NCBI GenBank assembly: GCA_029582165.1
Contig: CM055874.1
Span: forward strand, 27,860,883 to 27,924,882
DNA from: Portulaca oleracea
Lineage: Eukaryota > Streptophyta > Magnoliopsida > Caryophyllales > Portulacaceae
Length of the DNA: 64,000 bases
Direction: 5' to 3'
Shown: one piece after another, positions 58,142 to 64,000 of the stretch
Numbering within the stretch: position 1 is the first letter of the stretch
How the letters are laid out: each line of letters starts with the position of its first letter
Program-made: the position numbers and the translations under genes
The notes under the pieces: generated by a model
Database searches by the model: none
Seen by the model: the letters and a program-made list of their open reading frames with translations, nothing else
Told to the model about the DNA's origin: nothing

Positions 58142-58609
58142 ATTGGTTACACACATAGTCATATATAGGCGATTATTAGCAAAAATAATATTTTTTAATA
58201 AATAATTATTTTTTTTATAAAATTTAGCCATGGATGATGGCGTGGCTAATATAATTTAGTGGCCACTATGTTATTTGTGGCTAATATACTTATTAGCCAC
58301 GAAAGATATTGTGGCAAATCGGAATAAATAACTCAAGTTGGACAATACTTAGCCACTAAATGTTTAGTGGAAAGTACTATGATAGCTCGCCATGCAATGG
58401 ATATTTCTGTGGCCATTTTATTAGCAACGAGGCCATTCGCCACGACAGGCCACACACAATATTTTCATGGCCAATTGCTTTCGCCACGGGATATTTTTAC
58501 TTTAGCCACGAATAATTCCGTGGCGCAAGTGAGTCATTCTTGTAGTGGGGGTTTGTGTTTGATGAAATCAGCTGCAATGAAAAGATGAGTTTGATGTTCA
58601 GTAGAGTTG

Positions 58610-59850
58610 TACATGATGTTCAGCTGAAATATATGCATCTGTCCATGTATATGCATCCGTCGTGTCCATCTGTTCGCTACATGTTGTCCAGTTGAGGTAT
58701 ATGGTCAGTACATGTCTATTTTTGGGATCACGCAGTGAATGTGCATGCAAGTGGAACATGATGTCCATATGAGTTGAACATGATGCACAATTAGCATAAA
58801 TTGTTAAGTTGCATATATTTTGGATCATGACATTGTGCGCATATATTCATATTTTTCTAATGCACAACAAGTACGAAGTGTATGAACATTCAGACATGTA
58901 ACTATGAGCAACAATATTGAGACATGTGACTATGTCGTCCATATGAGTAGATGTGCATGTAACTGAACCATGATGTCCATATGAGTTGAACATAATGCAC
59001 ATTATAATAAAATGTTAAGTTACATATATTTTATGATCATGACATTGTGTGCATATGTTCATCTTTTTCTAATGCACAACATGTACGAAGTGTATTAACA
59101 TTGAGACATGTAACTATGAGCAACAATATTGAGACATGCAACTATGATGTCCATATGAGTGGATGTGCATGTAACTGGACATAAATTGTTAAGTTACAGA
59201 TATTTTGGATCATGACATCGTGCGCATATGCTCATCTTTTTCTAATGCATAACACGTACGAAGTGTATGAACATTGAGATATGTAACTATGAGCAACAAT
59301 ATTGAGACATGTAACTATGATGTACATATGGGTGGATGTGCATGCAAGTGGACCATGATGTCCATATGAGTTGAACATGATGGACATTAATCATAAATTG
59401 TTAAGTTGCATATATTTTGGATCATGACCTTGTGCACATATGTTCATCTTTTTCTAATGCACAACACGTACAAAGTGTATGAACATTGAGATATGTAATT
59501 ATGAGCAACAATATTGAGACATGTAACTATGTTGTCCATATGAGTGGATGTGCATGTAACTGGACCATGATGTCCATATGAGTTGAACATGATGCACATT
59601 ATCATAAAGTGTTAAGTCACATATATTTTTTGATCATGACATTGTGCGCATATGTTCATCTTTTTCTAATGCTCAACACGTACGAAGTGTATGAACATTG
59701 AGACATGTAACTATGAGCAACAATATTGAGACATGTAACTATGATGTCCATATGAGTGGATGTGCATGTAATTGGACCATGATGTTCATATGAGTTGAAC
59801 ATGATGTACATTATCATAAAGTGTTAAGTTACATATATTTTTTGATCATT
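58610..59850 (+). repeat. Tandem array of ~212-bp units
   Basis: The anchor GTAC(G/A)AAGTGTATGAACATT occurs at 58871, 59083, 59256, 59468 and 59680; spacings 212, 173, 212 and 212, so the second-to-third unit carries a ~39-bp deletion. Units contain GAGCAACAATATTGAGACAT, GATGTCCATATGAGT and TTCATCTTTTTCTAATGC. No coding potential. Confidence 0.92.
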
Positions 59851-60840
59851 GATTGCCTTTTGTTTGCAAAATGTTTTACAGTGTTGTACCCGAGGAGGGG
59901 GCTGGAAGTTATAATGTTACAATATATCCACGTCGTTACCGTTGAGTTACCAGCTAAATGACGATCAAGAGTTTGTGCCGATATGTGAAGCTGAATGACA
60001 ATATATCCACCGCCGTTACCGTTGGGTTACATGATGATCATTGAAAGTGTCATCCATGTCCATTTGTCCATATTAAGAGAGTTCATGCAATTACTAAAGG
60101 AACATTTTGATGACAATTTAGGCAAATTGTTAATACCAGCCATCCCAGACATTTGAAGTCGGTAATAATAGTCTTAATGTGTACTATTGAAATCATTTTT
60201 TAGTCATTTCCCAATGTTTGTGTTGTTTGGACACGATGTTCATGTATATGACCTGTAAAGTTCATTGTCAACAAGCCATAAGTATTTTGATGCTTATTGA
60301 ATGTGTGTATTTTGGTTTTTTAACTGTGTTCACACAATCGCAACATGATGATCATTTGATATTCGATGAATGTACATTATGTCATGTTTAACATAACTTT
60401 ATGATTAGTTGATCATGATGTCCATATAAACACATCCCGATGCACATGTCATACACCCTTTTCATGTTCCACCTCTTATACTCAGCAAGTGTTTATTTTT
60501 TTTCCCCTAAATGTTCAATGTTCGCCTTTGTCATGATACTATGTACATATAATCAATAGTTGATGAACATACAATGTTCATTGGATGTTCAATTAAAAGC
60601 AGCAATGAGCCATTCAAAAACATCACCATAAGTCTTAACTCCAAGCTGGGTAATAAGAAATAAAGCATAACAAGCATAGCGTCATAACTTCAGTTTCTAA
60701 AATGCGACTCTAACAAGCACGTCGTCCTAGTAATAGTAAATGTTAATCGGGATTGCAAGCAAAAAATCAGGAAGTCCACCCACTATCGTATCTAAACAAA
60801 ACATTACATCCTATTACAAATGTATCTGACACAAATAAAA
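59851..60840. other. Gene-free region dense in ATGTNCAT-type words
   Basis: No open frame of note. A duplicated block ACAATATATCCACNNCGTTA, given here as ACAATATATCCAC plus CGTTACCGTTG, occurs at about 59917 and 59999. GTTCAT, GTACAT and GTCCAT words are frequent. Confidence 0.5.
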
Positions 60841-60972
60841 CTACAGGTGCGGTAGCTCTTTCTTTCTATCCCAGTGAATTACTTTCGTGTAGACCTCTTG
60901 CTTCAAGTTGTTGTCTTCATACATGACAATGTCATGGCAGTAACGCCTCCTCAGTGACACGATCCGGTCACC
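60841..60972 (-). pseudogene. Orphan C-terminal exon, unidentified protein
   Basis: Minus strand: a GATAG acceptor precedes an in-frame 43-residue exon (GDRIVSLRRRYCHDIVMYED, then a lysine-rich tail KVIHWDRKKELPHL) and a TAG stop at 60843-60841. The RRRYCHDIVMYEDN pattern resembles C-termini of plant Ulp1-like proteins found in some Mutator elements; that is a recollection of pattern, not a search result. No other catalytic exon lies upstream. Confidence 0.4.
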
Positions 60973-62049
60973 CTATCAAAAAGAATGTTAGTTTGGACTC
61001 AATGGAACATATAGTGATCTTCAACACATAATCAACTCAGCAGCAACATGTAACGATGTTCTGGACATCTCTATATAAGTAATTATTAATTAAGGTATAC
61101 TCTAATGGATATCATATATATCACAAAATTCAGACTATACTGTGTTCATTATTGAGTGGACATAAATAAAAGAGCATTATGCTTGAATCCACATCATGTT
61201 CACAAAATGCATTCCATCAGAATATCTAAATGTACATCATTAATTTCCAACTTGAATATCAAAATATAAAGAAAAGAGGCTAGGATTATTCTTGAATCTT
61301 AAGTGTGGATGTTTTCAAACATATGACTCTTATGTTTATGGACATCTATAAATAATTAAATGTTCATTATGATCTACTATAATGAACATACCACTGTTAT
61401 GATGTTCATTTGGACATGGACTTGAAATTTGCATCACATGTCCCGTGCATATCCTACTGTACATCACCATATAACCATTTTAACATCAAATTATAAAGTA
61501 AAAGAGCATTATGCTTGAATCCATATTGTGAACATTATTGTCTAATCTAATGTACATGTCAACCATCATCTACATGTTCATCACACGTATTTGTCACTAT
61601 ACTTCTTTCTCACATGAGATGAGCATCACGTCACTCAAGCTTGTACACTAAGTGTATGGACAATGTACACCAACCGAAATATCCCTTGCTTTGGATGTGT
61701 ATAATCAAGTGTACGTTTTGTATATCACAGACGAAACATCAACCAAACATACAATCAAACACAAATGAAGCATCATGCACTACCAGTATGTTCATCATAC
61801 ATATATTAATGCACAACCAGTATGAGATATTCATCATGCACTACCAGTAAGAGATGGACATCATACACTATCCTAATGTGCATGCTCACAAACCCATTCA
61901 CTAAATCATATCTGTTCACGTCCCTAACCCCTAAAAATGTCGGGATGCCCCCACACAAAGCATATCACAACAAACTTGGGATGAATTTGTTACAATTTAC
62001 CGGAATTTTAACAAAAAGGAACAACCTTTCACCGGGAATATTGACTAAC

Positions 62050-62102
62050 CTTGACTGATTGTTTGCGCCAATTGCAAGAACATCACCACCGTCAGCCTCC
62101 AT
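62050..62102 (-). pseudogene. Orphan first exon
   Basis: ATG at 62102 (MEADGGDVLAIGANNQS) in GC-rich sequence unlike its neighbours, ending CAAG before GTTAGT. It may be exon 1 of a transcript ending at 60841; the 1.08 kb between them holds no exon I can recognise. Confidence 0.35.
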
Positions 62103-62528
62103 GTTGGTCGCCGCACAAATCGTCACCGATCTCTTTTCTTCTCGACCGTCGGCCGGCAGCGTTTCACCCGTATACTAACGAACCCTTTGTGACCCTTCCT
62201 CTTCCCTTCGTTTCTCCCGTACACTGATCTCAATGCTTCTTGCCGTCGGCCGATCTCACCACTGCTCTCTAACTCTCATCTTCTTTTGTTCGTTCCTTTC
62301 ACATTTTCTGACCTTTCCTCTTCCCTTCATTTCTTTCTCCACTCAGTTAAGGAACCCAAACAAATTTCAAACACAACAAAATCTTCAAATCATCACACAA
62401 CCACCCTATTTTCCCATGCACTACACTTCCCCAGGTATAATTATGAGCATTCCTCCTTTTGTTTTTTTTTTTAAGTAACAATGTCACATGAAGCTTGGAA
62501 AATAAAAGGAAAAGTGTGTTCTTTTCCT

Positions 62529-62529
<1 letters not shown>

Positions 62530-62584
<55 letters not shown>
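62530..62584. repeat. (TA)n microsatellite
   Basis: About 27 units. Confidence 0.95.
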
Positions 62585-62588
<4 letters not shown>

Positions 62589-62695
62589 AACAGAGAGCAT
62601 GGAACTTTGGTTAGCATTTGAGCATGGATGGACATCAAGTATTCAAGTTTCCATGCTCACATGTTCACCAAAGTTTCATGCTCATGTGATCTATT

Positions 62696-62698
<3 letters not shown>
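62585..62698. mobile_element. Short hairpin MITE between TA runs
   Basis: Arms GAGCATG(G/A)AACTTTGGT and GAGCATGGA pair when reversed. It is bordered by (TA)n on both sides (62530-62584 and 62698-62730), as if inserted into one TA tract. Confidence 0.6.
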
Positions 62699-62733
<35 letters not shown>

Positions 62734-63112
62734 AAGATATGAACTCAAGTTTTATTTTATATATACACAATTACTAAGCATTTTGGTTAAGTAGTTTCCT
62801 TACGATTGACTCCATCTGGTATTAAGCCACTAATGCCCAATAGTTACAACCACAATGTCAGCTCCTTCCCAAGATTGACGTTGTTTTATCTGAGTTCATC
62901 TTTAATACCCTTACAATATTTTCACTTTCAATTTTTATGAGGAATCCATATGTCAATAACATCGACCAAATGTATCACAGAATAAATTGTATTATGTAGT
63001 AATGTAATCTATGATATTGTTTAATCATAGGTAGTCAAAACATAGGTATATATGAGAATTTGGAACGGAAGATACCTATGCAAAAGTAAGGTATGAGAGC
63101 CCTCTTGACTTA

Positions 63113-63394
63113 GGCCCTGCTCTTTTATACAGTGCAGTGTAATGTAGTACCTCAATTTACCATACTAATCAATATTTTTCAATATTTGACCATACCATAC
63201 CACTTTAACACAATTATTACTTTTCTCTCTTTTCACTTTTCTCCTCTACTTTTCACATTCTCTCTCCTCACCTACCACATCAACCATATTTTCCACAAAT
63301 TTCATCATATCATTCCACAACTCTCCGCACTTTCCATAATTTCACCATACCGCACAGTTTCCGCATTTTACAAATCACACAAAAGAACAGGGCC
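63113..63394. mobile_element. Tourist-like MITE, copy 2
   Basis: Ends GGCCCTGCTCTTTT and (reversed) GGCCCTGTTCTTTTGTG, with 3-bp duplication TTA (63110-63112 and 63395-63397), typical of PIF/Harbinger. The CT-rich interior matches 24250-24491 in reverse orientation. 62700-63109 and 63398-63620 hold nothing I can name. Confidence 0.82.
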
Positions 63395-63623
63395 TTAGTT
63401 ACTTGGCCTCGGGCAAAGATGTATGAAGCATGCATGCAAGGGACTGATGTTGGTCTTACGCGAATTCAATGCCCCTTAACTATTATTCTCTTTTATATTA
63501 AACGTTTTAAGAACTCCATGCTACGAACCTATATACAACAACAACCACTAAATTGTATGAATCTACATAAACTTGGAAGAAGTTAATTTATTATTATTGT
63601 TTTAATGAGGTTTGACCTCATAC

Positions 63624-63972
63624 ATGTAACGACCACAATAATCAATGGGTTTGATTACGACAGTTACAATATCAATAAATCCTATAATCACTCCCTATAA
63701 TTAAGTGAGATTAGTACTACTTATGGGGGTGATTAGGGATGATGAGTTAGAAGCACAACCTAGATACAATGTAGTCTCCCAAAAATACACTTTCTCTGAT
63801 TCTTCTAACACGTCTACTATCATTGAGATTCGGGTTTGTGGTGTGGCAATTATCTGGCGACTCTAGAAGCCACTGGAGATCCATTGATATTATTCCGACT
63901 TCAACTTAATGGGTACAACATTAGTAAGTGATCCTATTTTTGCGTATAAGGTTAGTCCTTTATATACTAACA
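63624..63972 (+). mobile_element. LTR retrotransposon 5' LTR at the window edge
   Basis: Sequence ending TATATACTAACA (63972) is followed by CTGTTATCAGAGCC, a methionine-tRNA-type primer-binding site (63974-63986) as in Ty1/copia elements. The LTR start is uncertain; TGTAACGACC at 63626 is one candidate. Coding sequence would lie beyond the window. Confidence 0.5.
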
Positions 63973-64000
63973 CTGTTATCAGAGCCTTCTTGTTCGTTTT

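Larger units (their letters stand above)
56987..58547. mobile_element. Non-autonomous CACTA, 1.56 kb
   Basis: Perfect inverted ends starting CACTACAAGAATGACTCACT and continuing TGCGCCAC, with 3-bp duplication GGG (56984-56986 and 58548-58550). The interior has GTGGC / GCCAC repeats throughout. No transposase. It contains a Cassandra-like solo LTR at 57843-58141; without it the element is about 1.26 kb. Confidence 0.93.
56345..62584. mobile_element. Large inverted-repeat element, possibly Mutator-like
   Basis: Arms of about 80 bp: left at 56438-56520 and right at 62462-62532 (inverted) share CAGGAAAA, ACACACTTTTCCTTTTATTT, TCCAAGC and an A-rich block with one C, in the same order. The outer parts do not match because (TA)n runs border both sides. 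Inside are a nested CACTA, a 212-bp tandem array, a region dense in ATG-NN-CAT words and two orphan exons on the minus strand. Treating it as one element is inference; the arms could be two independent MITE copies in opposite orientation. Confidence 0.45.

Noticed and set aside
62233..62478. Phe/Ser-rich open frame near the right arm of the large inverted-repeat element
   Set aside because: CT-rich low-complexity leader-like sequence on the strand opposite to the orphan exon; no domain.

Overview
This is a window of plant nuclear DNA, almost certainly from a flowering plant and probably a eudicot. The evidence is an intron-containing host gene with GT-AG splice sites, plant LTR retrotransposon lineages (CRM-type chromovirus, Ty1/copia, a Cassandra-like solo LTR with a 5S rRNA domain), plant L1- and RTE-type LINEs, CACTA transposons and many Stowaway-, Tourist- and hAT-like MITEs. 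The species cannot be fixed from the sequence. The DNA is AT-rich and mostly repetitive.

1-21.5 kb is one nest of transposons. The oldest layer is a minus-strand Ty1/copia element: its LTR is at 20986-21471 and its gag/protease remains lie in three pieces (20701-20985, 10372-10601, 2894-3554). It was split by (a) a CACTA element whose right end is at 2893 and which itself carries a solo LTR at 268-1024, (b) a complete but decayed CRM-type Ty3/gypsy element at 3555-10371 (target-site duplication AAACC), and (c) a 10.1-kb CACTA element at 10602-20700 (duplication GTG). The second CACTA holds host-gene debris, including a piece matching the JmjN region of ELF6/REF6-type histone demethylases, and was later hit by a young gypsy element at 14606-20073 (duplication ATTAG) whose LTRs are almost identical but whose pol has lost its catalytic motifs.

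21.5-28.7 kb is gene-free and holds MITEs, a 169-bp tandem duplication, microsatellites and a solo copia-type LTR (26670-27557).

28.7-32.4 kb carries the only convincing host gene, on the minus strand: seven exons encoding a 251-residue RING-CH (MARCH-like, DUF3675) membrane E3 ubiquitin ligase.

32.6-38.07 kb is a single insertion bounded by a 17-bp duplication. It joins the 3' end of a gypsy element (internal tail, polypurine tract and LTR) to an L1-type LINE with a poly(A) tail, so LTR-retrotransposon sequence appears to have moved by LINE machinery.

38-56 kb has an RTE LINE remnant interrupted by a hAT-like MITE, nested Stowaways, a minus-strand L1 LINE with an RNase H domain, two related LTR-like sequences, a 191-bp tandem array, duplicated segments, a possible Helitron 3' end and long simple repeats.

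56.3-62.6 kb looks like one large inverted-repeat element (possibly Mutator-like) with a 212-bp tandem array and two orphan exons. Inside it sits a 1.56-kb non-autonomous CACTA, which in turn holds the Cassandra-like solo LTR. The window ends with a Tourist-like MITE and an LTR plus primer-binding site running off the edge. Apart from the E3 ligase gene, coding sequences here are transposon genes, mostly broken.
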